DNA from: Paragonimus skrjabini miyazakii | Lineage: Eukaryota > Platyhelminthes > Trematoda > Plagiorchiida > Troglotrematidae | Assembly: GCA_014338405.1 (NCBI GenBank) | Contig: JTDE01000166.1 | Coordinates: forward strand, 107,900-171,899 | Length of the DNA: 64,000 nt | Reading direction: 5' to 3' | Shown here: one piece after another, positions 13,375 to 23,839 of the stretch | How the letters are laid out: each line of letters begins with the position of its first letter | How positions within the stretch are numbered: position 1 is the first letter of the stretch | Notes under the pieces: generated by a model | The model's database searches: none | What the model saw: only the letters and a program-made list of their open reading frames with translations | Told to the model about the DNA's origin: nothing | Program-made: the position numbers and the translations under genes

Positions 13375-14430
13375 TGTCTCCTACACGAACATTTCGTTTG
13401 TTTGTTTGATAGAACGTCTTATAACCGATGTGATGGAGTTGCAAACGGTACATCACTCGGACTTGTACTAGCGGACATCTTCATGGGCCGCCTTATGCAG
13501 CAGGCCAAAGCAAAAACCTGGCAGACAGAATTTTATCGAATATACGTAGAGAGCTTTTCCATCATTTTCAAATCGTAACCTCAAATGAAGCAGTTACCCG
13601 ACCAGTTAAACTCTGCATGAAAACGTTAGAATCAAGATAGAAACTGGAAGTGATGATAAACTTGCATTCTCTAACATCATGCTACACAAAAATGTAAACA
13701 TCTGTGTGTCTAAAATAAGATGCCACAACCCTACTTGGCTCGGACAAGTATTTCGTTTCGAAACTTCTGCCTCAATGTCGTTCAAACGTGGCCTCCTTCG
13801 TACTCTGTTTCTGGATAGCTCGTAGGATTGTCACAGCTGACAAGCTCGAAAGTCAACAACTTATTCATCATACAGTTATCCACCTCGATTTGTCAAGGAA
13901 CATATTAAATCAGTCGGATAAAAACCTACTGCGATGTCTATTCCACTGAAAAAATGTTTATCTTCGTTTATCATGCAAAGGTGACATTTCAGTTCTAGTC
14001 AGGCGAAAACCCGCAGATACAGCCAGACAGATACTCTACGCCACGAAGGTCGTGTTCATTGTGGAAATTATGCAACTATCGACCTCCACGAAGAAGTACC
14101 CGGTTGCGTTAATCGTCCAGTCAACTGTAGTGTATGGTTTCACTTGTACTTGTGGACGCAAGTACGCTGAGGACGCATATCAATGAACACATCCCCAAGT
14201 GGTTGTGTACCTCTGGAATTAGTATCGCTCGAGATGTAACCACGAAGCACATACACGACAGGGGCTATAGTGTCCGTGGTACACAGCATATATCGCCGGA
14301 AAACGTAACACGGTGTGTCGTTTGCTGAGGCTGTTGTTGTCCGTCGGACAAACCCGGTGCCGTGCGTCTAGAAGCAAATGATTATCATTTCGTCTCCTTC
14401 TCCTATTAATTTTGTTTCATTCCCAAGAAC
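13375..14430 (+). pseudogene. Penelope-like element remnant A: RT palm, thumb and GIY-YIG endonuclease
   Basis: PLE proteins join an RT to a C-terminal GIY-YIG nuclease. From 13381 a frame reads through RT motif B as CDGVANGTSLGLVLADIF (PLE consensus DGVAMGSPLGP..ADIF) and FMGRL, then reaches YVES where an active enzyme has YVDD, and stops at 13576-13578. The thumb follows in another frame at about 13725-13920 (PTWLGQ, SFKRGLLRTLF, RIVTADKLE). The linker and EN continue at about 13995-14155 (VRRKPADTARQ, then VYGFTCTCG). A shifted frame has HINEHIPKWL (14170-14200), and the end is recognisable as AEAVVVRRTNPVPCV near 14330-14370. At least three frameshifts, several stops and a lost catalytic aspartate mark it as dead. 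The span from motif B to the end is shorter than usual, which suggests internal deletion. Confidence 0.85.
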
Positions 14431-14902
14431 TCCCATAATTCTTTAACGTTTTCTTTTTGTTGTATTCTGTACTTCCCTAACAATTTTGTCATTCATTTAA
14501 GTTTAAAAGTACTTTTTAACATTCTGTTTACTCCCCACTTAATTGCTCCTAACCATTTGGCCTCTTAGCACAACTCTTCTTATCAGTTTCATGTTGCATC
14601 ATCTGAAAGCCTCTTCCCGAGTCTCGATCATTCTGACCTCGTCCACCACGCCCGCAGTCTTTGCTATCGTTAACATCCTTGCTCGCTATATATCGATTAA
14701 TTAATTAATTTCGTTGTATTAACGGACGTGGTGCGGACGAAATATCCTTGCACAACACATCTTACGCTACACTATTTACCTTTTTCAGTGCATTCGATTA
14801 AACATGGACTTCTTTCTTATGTCCTGTGCTTCGGGTATAGATGTTGTTATGATCCTGTTTCTGGTGACGGACAATCAGAGTAAAAATGACTGGCTTGTAT
14901 GT

Positions 14903-14933
<31 letters not shown>

Positions 14934-15237
14934 GTTTTTAAGTAATTTTGCCAGCCAGAAAGTGAATTATCGATAACAGAATTTTGTCTATATGTCCTTG
15001 AACTCATGTATGTTTTGACACGGACCAATGGTGTTCTATTCAATCACTTTCAGTTGTTTAAATGTGTAATAATTTGTTTACAGTCGATAATTTAGTGTAC
15101 TTATAATTGGTTTCACTTCTAGCACAAAAATTTCACCAAATGTTTTTTCATGTTCACATATCTGGTGAAGTAGTGTACGAAATAGTTATTCTTCAGTGTT
15201 ATTGCTTCCCGAATGGAATTTTCGGGAGGAAAAAACG
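14431..15237. other. pyrimidine-rich PLE 3' flank and unassigned AT-rich DNA
   Basis: The first ~300 bases after the PLE remnant are rich in T and C on the plus strand and may be the element's 3' untranslated region, but no compact hammerhead or AATAAA-type 3' motif like those at 23.8 and 49.3 kb was found. A TTAATTAATTAATT run lies near 14697. No genes seen. Confidence 0.35.
14908..14933. repeat. (CA)n microsatellite
   Basis: Thirteen uninterrupted AC/CA units, preceded by an imperfect CACATA start. Confidence 0.97.
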
Positions 15238-15691
15238 TCATTTCACTCTTCCAGTTCGCTTTTTCAGGGGATTTTGCCACTCTGAGGCATTACAGTAAAA
15301 TATATTTTGATGATTTTCAGGTGATGTACGTCGTATTGCACCAAAAGTCGTTTTATAAAGCACGACCTGTATCGTCCAACTCACAAGTTCACGCGCCACG
15401 CGCGCGCTCGCGTTTGTGGACCGGAATTCGAGTCCATAACACACCATCGGTTTCCAGTCACGTCTTGTGCACTTCGCCTGGTTTGTGTGTGTGACTGACG
15501 CCTCCTGTCGTGGCTTTTTTGCCTGCCATTCCTTGTCCTTTGGTTTGATTTCGTTGAGTAATGACTCGTCCGCTTGCCGGTGTTGTCCGTAATCCGTCCG
15601 CTGTTGGCTTTTGTACATACCTCATCACCGCGTTGATGTACTTCACCCAGTTTGTCGACATACTCGTGCCTCCGATTTGGTCATCCACCAC
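15238..15691 (-). other. GC-richer segment with two overlapping minus-strand frames, unidentified
   Basis: Frames of 126 codons (15238-15618) and 77 codons (15458-15691) overlap in different phases. Base composition is clearly higher in G+C than the neighbours and includes a CGCGCGCTCGCG-like block near 15400. The peptides are basic and polar (for example KPKDKEWQAKKPRQEASV) and have no motif I recognise. Overlapping frames usually mean that at most one is real. It may be a decayed transposon gene or an LTR/UTR segment; function unknown. Confidence 0.2.
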
Positions 15692-17147
15692 ATTATGTAT
15701 GTCGTAGCCACAAACTCATATCAATTAGGCGGGCCAAGTTCAAATCCCCCATTTCAATGCTTATGAAACAGTGAATCGTAGCACACGTATAGCTGTGTGT
15801 CAATAGTCGCCTGGTGCGCACGTGCACACGGCCAGGTTGTTCTGTACATTGACCCCTACTAATTTCAACAGTACCGTCGGATGACTCAATCAGAGGTTCA
15901 CGCCCGCAATTTTTGGCAGGCTCGGATAGCTTGGTGCATGTTACGTGTCACATGGATCACACTGTTATGTGATCCAGTCAAACAGGTTCGAATTACGGCT
16001 TAATCGATTAAACACGCACCAGTTTGAACAAACCCGTGATCAAACAGATAAGTGGATTGGATTCAAATTTTTAAAATTTTGGAAGCTCTATATAAAATTG
16101 GGAAGCCAAAAACATTCGGACGGTTTGAAAGAGAAAAACGGCATTTACCATCAAATGTGAAATAACTAAGTTTCTAGTGTCGGAAGTTCATACCGAATGG
16201 AATAAATATTTTCGACTTGCAGGCTAAAGTTGTGAGCGAACTTTCCGTGCACTCTGCGAAAAGCAAGTTGCACACAAAATGTTCCTGTTTGCGAATCAGC
16301 TACTGCAATTAATCAAAGAATGGTTTTTATTACTATCGATTGCTAATGGAAAGTTCATTTGGGATCCAAGTATTTTCATAGTGTTAACATTATGTACAGT
16401 TATGTACGCAGTTGGGGCACCACAGCCTGAAATGTGCACAGCAAGTAGGCAGTAGGTGAACACCGGCTCGTGAGGGGGAGGGCAACACTTGTACGGCAAT
16501 ACAATTAGGAAAACAGGCTGAACAAACCGTTGTAGACAGAAATGAAAACATCCCGACTTCTGTGAAAAAGTTTGTTGCCCACCATTTGGTCGATTTTCTT
16601 AAATTCTTTCTTCGTATACTAAACAGGTCTTTACAGAGATAAATTGAATGCTAGTCACAACGGACCGCAGTTTTCAGATTCGGGTACCTATTCTAGTAAG
16701 CCCCCTTCATAAAACTTACCACACTCAAGCTTCTTGTTAATTACTGCGCAACACCGGTCCGCGTTAGTGTGAGGAAACAGAATTAACTATGCTGCCATTG
16801 CCCAGACGGCCGAATCATCGTCTATAAATACTCAGCCACATCCCCTTATCAAGTGCCTTAATTCAAATCGCGGTAGCTTTGGAACCCAGTTAGGCGCCAA
16901 ACCTGGGACTGTTGTTGACTGTATTGTGTTCGCCTTCGTCAACTTGAATATATGTATTTATCTGGATTACATCGTTCAGCTCCGTCATCTTAATGGGTTA
17001 TAATTTTTGTGGACCGTGATCGATGGCACTCTGTAAAGAATAGGTCGAGTCAAGAGTGAAAGTTTATTGGGAAAATAGCATTCTCAAATTCGAGGAACGT
17101 GTACAATTTGTCCGCAGGCTTATTAACATACAGCCTTCGAGTAAAGA

Positions 17148-17179
<32 letters not shown>

Positions 17180-17204
17180 CAGATTTACAAGGAATGAAAA
17201 TGAC
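15692..17204. other. unassigned sequence
   Basis: No gene recognised; only short frames without domains. 16740-16900 is slightly richer in GC but shows no motif. Confidence 0.4.
17155..17179. repeat. (TA)n microsatellite
   Basis: Uninterrupted AT dinucleotides over 25 bases, just before repeat R2 copy 1. Confidence 0.95.
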
Positions 17205-17770
17205 AGTTGAGTAATGACACAGCACGCGTTCCGCATACGATAACTAGATTTCACAATCCTCTAGATTTACAACCACACAAACTTGTCGAAGAAGTCAAAA
17301 CTGCATCCGCAAATTCAACGAATCACTGCCCAATCAAAGTTCTGTCAGAATGCAATCTAGAATGCGCGTAACGGACGCCGTTGACAACAGGCAGAAACAA
17401 ATGGACGAGATGCATCAAACATGGAAGTCTATCAACTTAAAATTCATGTGCATAAATGACAAGCAAACCTTTCCTTTGGTAGCAGGTAATGAACAAAATG
17501 ACAATACTTGAACACAGTAAGATGCAAGGTTTACTCGACAACTGTTCCGTTCACACGGAACTCCACAAAACCACAAAAACCTGTTTTCATCCCCCAGCTA
17601 TACACATCGGTTGTTCGGGCTGTGAAATCGGTGGTCACCCGAACAGGTGAGCTTATATACACAAATCATTTACTACAACACATTGTATCTAGTGTGTATT
17701 CTACATTACCAACTATTGAGACAGCTGGGTATGCGAGCATATCAAACCACATAATCCATATATTCGCTCA
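17205..17770 (+). repeat. dispersed repeat R2, copy 1
   Basis: Matches the reverse complement of 29245-29812 across nearly its full length. Landmarks shared in order are ACACAGCA.GCGTTCCGCAT, GATTTACAACCACACAAACTT, CTGCATCCGCAAATTCAACG, GCAAACCTTTCCTTTGGTAG, ACACATCGGTTGTTCGGGCT and TATTCTACATTACCAACTA. A third partial copy lies at 31705-31800. The 93-codon plus frame 17508-17789 in this copy is interrupted in the other copy, so it is not supported as coding. Family unknown. Confidence 0.85.
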
Positions 17771-18400
17771 CTGGCCAGTTGCACGATAAGATCATCTCTT
17801 GGTGTGGAACGGAATCTTGACCTCCGCTACCAGGTCGTGTTTTGGACGCTGTGGATCCCAGTGAACATGGAACAACACCTTTGAAATAGGTCTCAACACT
17901 AATAGATGGCGTGCATAAATTTGGGTAATTTTTGCCTTTTTAAATCGCGACCGTTTTTTAAAAGTGTGGAGTACATCGATCACTAAGTAAAAAACATCGT
18001 TGACGAAAATGCAAAGCATCACAGAGGTAACAGGCGAAGGCAGAGATGTGTTGATCAGATAACCATAGGAGCCTCCGCCCGACTTCTACTATACACTTTA
18101 AAGAAAGAGTGGAAATTGCTTCAAACGGTGACCAGATTTCAACCCAGAATGTAGTCGGACTCTTCCGAACAGTCTAGAGAACATTGAAAACTTTATAAAC
18201 ATGTAAATGTTAAATGTGTACAGCCAACATAGAGTTTACGACCAACACTGTAGTCTCTTCTATCTCGTTGCTAGGTACTGCCTACACATATCAGCTGTAT
18301 GTCAAACTTCCATACAGTCTCCATCTCATTGAAGTGACCATTATTTCTGCTAACCTCACACCCCAGAGGATGCAAAGAAGTTACTACCATCTTTATTTAT
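17771..18400. other. unassigned sequence
   Basis: Short open frames only (for example 17792-18022, minus). It may include 5' sequence of the LINE fragment that follows, but no apurinic endonuclease or RT fingers motif could be seen. Confidence 0.35.
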
Positions 18401-18658
18401 ATGCTTGTTGGTTATCGACTAAATAACCCAACAAGTATTCCATGGACAACTTCAATATGTCCCTTTAGGCAACTACCAAAAAACAATGTCGAAGCAATAA
18501 TCGCATTTTTGAACGGTTTCATCACTGATAAATCCTGCATAACAAACGCGGCGATCTTCATGAACACTATTATCCTCGATTTCAGGAAGACGTTTGACTT
18601 GGTGCCACATGACCCATGCGATATCGCAGACGACAATCACCGCCAAGACTGGTTGTGA
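18401..18658 (+). pseudogene. non-LTR retrotransposon (LINE) reverse transcriptase fragment
   Basis: The plus-strand frame has NGFITDKSCITN followed by IILDFRKTFDLVPHD. This fits two adjacent non-LTR RT blocks: the hGF-x-x-x-xSC-x-TN block and the motif A block, normally D-F-S-K-A-F-D-x-V-x-H. The first aspartate of the catalytic motif (LDF) is present. Between the blocks the usual spacer of about 20 residues is largely missing, so the fragment carries an internal deletion. It then stops at 18656-18658 before the YADD region. The clade (Jockey, CR1 or RTE-like) cannot be told from so little sequence. Confidence 0.6.
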
Positions 18659-18764
18659 TCTTCAATTTCTTTCACCTGCCTCGGCAGGTGTATCCCAAAG
18701 ATTGGTCATATTATCACTACTTATTTTAGATATATATTTATATACCGGATATATTTGGTCGGCA

Positions 18765-19110
18765 TAAGTCAAACATAACTCAGTTAATCGCAGCTGCCGC
18801 ATACCCATAGACTTTCCTTCAATCAGCCACTTTTGGAAAGATGTGCTAAATATACTGAATTCTTGACGGAGTTCGCCTTCAGTGCATATCCTTGCCACGG
18901 CCGACATTAGAGCTGTGGTCACGCTTTTATGAGGCAACCGTGTTTAACACCGCGCCATTAGCTTCACATTAAACAAAACTGACTCAGCATATGTAAACGC
19001 TCAGTCACATATGTTTGTGATCGAGGCTCTGATTGCCCGATTGCCTCGAGGAGAGACAGTAACTTTCTCGGTAACCCCAATAGATGGCCTATGACTAGGA
19101 CTTCCCTACA
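18765..19110 (-). mobile_element. hammerhead SINE-like repeat, old degenerate copy
   Basis: Read on the minus strand, this carries in order the family's 5' part (a GACTAGGACTTCC-like edge at 19095-19110), a tRNA-like segment with a box A-like stretch (18930-18950), the GGCAAGGATATGCACTG block (about 18884-18900) and the tail around GCGGCAGCTGCGATTAA (18783-18800). The hammerhead core is destroyed: no CTGANGA and no GAAA at the expected positions. It belongs to the same family as the copies at 25.75, 26.1, 40.8, 48.6 and 59.4 kb. Confidence 0.7.
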
Positions 19111-21014
19111 AACTGAACTAACAGAAATCAGCTAATTGTTCAGCGATATTTTGGTTATGACTACACAGTAATAGATTATCTTCTCAGCTCTTCAAAAGCT
19201 AACTCCAGTACAATTAAATGACGACCAGACGAGTGGCATCTTCCCATCAACAATGACAAATCTGGCGATTCTGCCAACGTACTCGTAACACAGTACGAAT
19301 AATCAAAAACGTGTGTTACCAAAGTGAGTTTAGAAAAAAACGATCATGGTTTAAAGCTATCTCTCAAAAGGTCTTTCTCACATCACCAAGAAGAACCAGC
19401 GAAAAAAGATTAGTTGTTCTGTGCTTAAAAAATGGATAAGAACGTTTTCCGAACTCCCTCTGAGGTCTATGTCCCCTTATTGTTTAAACAGGCTAGTTCA
19501 TTAGTTATTCTGACCTTAAGAAAAAGCTAAATTTGCTAAAACGCGTGCAACGATCTACTACGAAAGTCGAAGTAGATCCCCAGCACGTCAAATACAACCA
19601 TTGTCTCGAACAACTTGATGTTGACTTTCTAGAATATCCATAACTCGGTCGAGACGTTATTCTCATCATTTTATTTCATCTGAAGAAATTCTTTATTCTC
19701 AGATTCAACGAAATGGGCTACAGCGTTACAATGAAATGATGTTTAAAATAAAATATGAAACATTTTTTCGGACAAAACTGTGTAACAGAGTGATGACCCA
19801 ACTGAATATCCTGTTGTGACTGGTCATTATTGCCTCGTCGAAGATCAAATGTGAGATATTTCTAGACTTTTCTTTGTTTGGCAGAAGTAAAGGACACGGT
19901 CCTACTTTTTGTCATGATTTACTGCTCCGACATTAAGTTCTTGTTTATGAAGAACGTCTCATGACTGTCTTCCAGAAAAGCTAACATCCTGACTATATCA
20001 GAAAAAGAGCCCTACAGACTTGGAAAACTTTAGCTGTCAATCTCTCACTCGTGTATCAGTAAGTGAATCCATTTTCTGAAATATAGTTTCCTATGGAGGT
20101 TTGATCTCACCATTGTGTTCATAGATGGATTTCGAGTCTTCAGTGTCATCACTTGTATCAATTCAATCGATTTTTTCAAATGTTTCTATTTACCGTCTAA
20201 ATATATCTAGAAAATGGGTTATCGGATACATTTAATTAATTGGCGCACTGTACAACTGTTTTAAGAATAGTAGAAAAGTCTGTGTCGTCGGCTTATTACG
20301 ATTCCAACCTACACCCGGAGGTTCAATGTGACAACGACCAACTGGTACTTGGATCAGTTTTATCATACTGGATTAGAGAGGCATTTCAACAACTTGAAAG
20401 AATTGTGAACGTACCGAACTATAGTCACTGACCGTTTTTTTTATGCCTTCTAACCAGTGGATATACGCTTTTGGAAGAATAAGATTAATGTTGGCGAATC
20501 ATAGATAGTAGATTGTTGAGTGAGCAGATTTCTGATATATGCACTGAAACACTTTCAGATAGTGGCGATCAGATTTCCGTTGTGCAACTTTGAGTCAGTG
20601 TATCATCCTGAGAGTCAAACTTCCATTGCCGGCAAGTCTTACATCGTCCCCGAACAAAGTAATGAAGGTGAGCGCCCACAACTTGAAAACGTTACTAGGT
20701 ATGATTACAAGTGAATGCTAAAATATAATCTGTTGGTAACTAAGGAGGCAATCTCAAAAAATCCGCTGGCGGAGAAATTGATAGAAAAGAATGTTAGTTA
20801 CATCTACCACATCATCTTAATGAAAATGATTGATTTGCTTCTCAAAGTGTCACTGTCTTCTAGGTAGCTCGTCTAATGGTTCCGACTAACTCGATCAGAT
20901 AGTGGTTGACCCATGTTCGTCTGGCGAGGGTTGAGGTAGCTGACAATTTATGCAGAGTCCGTCAGTTACTCCACTGTACTGTTATGAGGAGTCGGCATTA
21001 AAACTGTCAGGTGG
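19111..21014. other. unassigned sequence
   Basis: No gene recognised. Small frames such as 20240-20431 and 20520-20714 (plus) lack known motifs. Confidence 0.4.
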
Positions 21015-21285
21015 TACGAGGTATGCTTGTAACATACAAGCCGGTCACACTTGCAGACCAACTTTGAGGTAATGTGGAGACACTGGCGGACAGCGTCCTT
21101 CCGAAGTAAAGGTCCAAGCAACTGTTCTCTAATAGAACACAACTCAACCAAGCATGTACCAAAAGACCAGTAAGCCGTGCACACAACTTACACAAACGGA
21201 AGCTAAAATGGCCTGAACAACATAGCAATTCGACTTCAACCCGTGTGCGCTTGCTAGTTTCGACTGCACGTTACATGTCAAGTAC
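21015..21285 (+). repeat. dispersed repeat R4, copy 1
   Basis: Direct repeat of 47230-47540. Shared landmarks are GTAACAT.CAAGCC, GACCAACTTTG followed by TGGAGACACTGG, GGACAGCG.CCTTCCGAAGT, ACTTACACAAACG and GTGCGCTTGCT. The copies differ at many sites and by small indels, so they are old. Frames open on either strand cannot be told apart as real. Family unknown. Confidence 0.75.
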
Positions 21286-23369
21286 ATAACGTTAAACAGA
21301 TGCTGTAGACAAGATTGCTACGATAACCCTCAAACCGACCACGGCAGATCTTACCAGTTGCGACTTTCAATTACAACCTCCGTCAGTGCTTACTTATTGT
21401 GAACCACTGCATCGAGTACTGCAAGGATGAAAACTCCGGTAGCCAGTATCGACGCTGCTAGTACTAACCGATTAGATGGAGAATTTCACTGACACGAAAT
21501 TCCGTAAATCTTTTTCTTAGACAATAAATTCTAGGTTATGAACTCTGAGATCTGCAAACATGAAAGCACTATAATTTCGGTCAATTCATCGGCAATCCAT
21601 GTTGGAAACAGTTCAACGGGACGACAAAGTTCATCACCAAAATGTTCAATGACATCCTGATTTAGAACCTCAAAACCAAAATTGTTTCCGGTGTGCACTA
21701 CACAGTGATGTTTAAATGAAACAAAAACGTATTAACGCAGAGTTGTTGAGAAAAATGATATCCTTTATTTTCACAGCTTCGATTACCAATAGTTAACTTT
21801 TGACTGTAAACTAGTCTCTACAAAAGTTACCCGTGATAACGTAAATGTTGGAAATAACCGAAAAATCACTCATACCAACACCATTCGCTAACCACATCTT
21901 GATCCATCTATTAACGTTAAGTGACTTTGGTGAAAACACCAACAGTATATAGTGACCATGTCATGTTGTTACTTCAAGTAATCCCCGGTTAACTAACACA
22001 ATCCATGCGAATATTCATTATTTATATGATTGAGCAGCGTGCTTTGGAAATGTTCTCATATGGAGTCCTTTTCATGAGCGGAAACAAAATGTTAACGTAT
22101 TCAGATGTGTTAACAGACAAAACTGTAAGACTCTGATCAACGTGCTGGCCTGAATAAATTGTCTTACAGGGTGGGAGAAGAAAATCCAGTTGGACACTTG
22201 TTACCAAACAACACAGCATTTGCATATTTGATTACAAGGGTAGAAAACTCGTTTTCTAAGTGTTAAACTAAAATTGCGCCTTTGGTTACCAGTCAAGCAC
22301 GAGGGAACCAAATTAATCGAACAGCAGATTAAATGGCCCGGTTGCCTGGTTAGTTTTTAACTTGGTCAGAAAAGAAGTTCGTTACGGTTTCCGAGCTACT
22401 TGGAAGTAGATACCTTTTTTGTAAGTATGTGACTTATTCTAAACGCAGTTTGTATTAAGTTCCGTATATATAACTGCGCAGCTGTTATGAAACTATTACT
22501 CTATACTATAAGAACAGTTGAGACATCAAAGTTTAGTGTTCCAATTGTCTATTTCAATGCATCAAAACTTCAGTGAATTTAACATCCAAACTATATTGGG
22601 ACTGTGGCTACCGTAGAGTATAAATTTTAAGACATCTATGATGTATTTTTAATCCCATCACTTAACCCATTAAATTCCCATATCTCCGTACGAGTGTAAG
22701 ATACGCTAGGGTTGTTATTCTATTGTGCATTGTAATCGGTCCTCTTTCGAAAACATATGCTCTATCAAGTTGGATCAAGGTATAGAACAGATGTTCAACA
22801 TGATTAAGGACCTGATCACTAGGAAAAACCGGGTTAACTACAAAATTGTCCACGAAGACACTAAGACTACTGTTGTGTCAGAAGCCACTAGGACATCATT
22901 CAAACTATCGGACGTTATTGTTGACTCACACATTTAGTGATGATCCAAATCGAAAGAGTCATAGCTCATACGCGTGCTCTCATTTGCTCAAACATGAATA
23001 AGTTTGACCACTATCAACAGATAAATGTGGAAACTCTTACTCCAGATAAGTAGTTATGCAAATGTGCACAAGGAAATAACAATGTGTGGTTGACGTTAGA
23101 TGTGCTCATAACTGAACTGAATGCTGTAATGGATGACTCATGACAGAAGACTACTATCACTGTGAACAAATATCATGCCAATTTTCATGTCAAATATTCA
23201 AAAGTTTGATTGTCACTTCTATCAACAAACTTTCCTTTTGTTACGCGCCGGAAGTCTCAAAGCATCGCGAGAGATCGTAAGTTAGTATACTAGAGATTGG
23301 TGCTTCAGTTAATCGCCCATAAATTTGATTGAAATCGCGGTATACAGTACAGAGTTGTTGATAAATTTT
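21286..23369. other. unassigned sequence
   Basis: About 2 kb with no recognised gene. The 67-codon minus frame at 22022-22225 and overlapping frames at 22662-22937 carry no known motif. Confidence 0.4.
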
Positions 23370-23443
23370 CTGGAAATGCGACAGCTGTGATCAATTGTGG
23401 GTAATGTTCAACTTGAAATTAACCAAATCCCCGACTACTCATC
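23370..23443 (+). mobile_element. tail of the hammerhead SINE-like repeat, joined to a PLE
   Basis: ATGCGACAGCTGTGATCAA followed by TGTGGGTAATGTTCAACTTG and CCCGACTACTCAT equals the 3' tail of the SINE-like copies at 26.2 and 48.6 kb. The tRNA-like part and the hammerhead are absent here. The tail ends at about 23443, and PLE endonuclease sequence begins at once on the same strand. Confidence 0.75.
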
Positions 23444-23731
23444 AGTAATATGCCTAAGTGGTTGATGCGCGCTGTGACGCAACAGACACTGGCAACAGAC
23501 CGACCGGGACTAAATCCTACCTCATCAATCGCAAAACACATCATGGAAACTGGTCACGTTGTTGACCCCGACAACTTGTTTCAAGCATTGTTGCGTAATC
23601 GGAACCCGAAATCGCTTGCCCTCTGCGAGACAATGTTAATCAATACTCGCCGTCCGATCCCGTATGTGCATAAACTGTTGACTCATGCAGTTTGTCTACC
23701 CTGGACTGATAACAGTCCTTGCTCCATGTAA
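23444..23731 (+). pseudogene. Penelope-like element remnant B: C-terminal part of GIY-YIG endonuclease
   Basis: The frame opens at MPKWL, inside the EN domain; the N-terminal Y...YIG...R half is missing. It continues through SSIAKHIMETGHVVDPDN, LLRNRNPKSLALCE, and ends in the INTRRPIPYVHKLLTHAVCLPW block typical of PLE C-termini. The histidine of KHI and the glutamate of LCE, which match the conserved late EN residues, are both present. It aligns without frameshift to remnant E (48878-49246). The 5' truncation joins a SINE tail. The 3' untranslated part keeps a hammerhead-like element (23799-23839). It is not a functional element because RT and half of EN are absent. Confidence 0.85.
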
Positions 23732-23798
23732 ACCCAATCGTTGGTTGTGTTTATTGTTGTTGCTATCTGCATGTTTTATATATTCCAGTGTTTTACTT

Positions 23799-23839
23799 TC
23801 GTGACTGAAGAGAGTAAATAAAATGTTAACATCTCGCGA
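23799..23839 (+). ncRNA. candidate PLE-encoded compact hammerhead ribozyme
   Basis: Stem I pairs TCGTGA (23799-23804) with TCGCGA (23834-23839), six pairs with one G-U. Then come the CTGAAGA core (CTGANGA, 23805-23811), a very small stem II region GAGTAAAT, and an AAA where GAA is required. Stem III is the palindrome ATGTTAACAT (23823-23832), and the cleavage base C is at 23833. The only core fault is G12 to A, so this copy is probably inactive or weak. The same motif recurs after the EN stop of remnant E (49334-49374) with the GAA core intact. Hammerheads in PLEs are known; this assignment is by eye. Confidence 0.6.
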
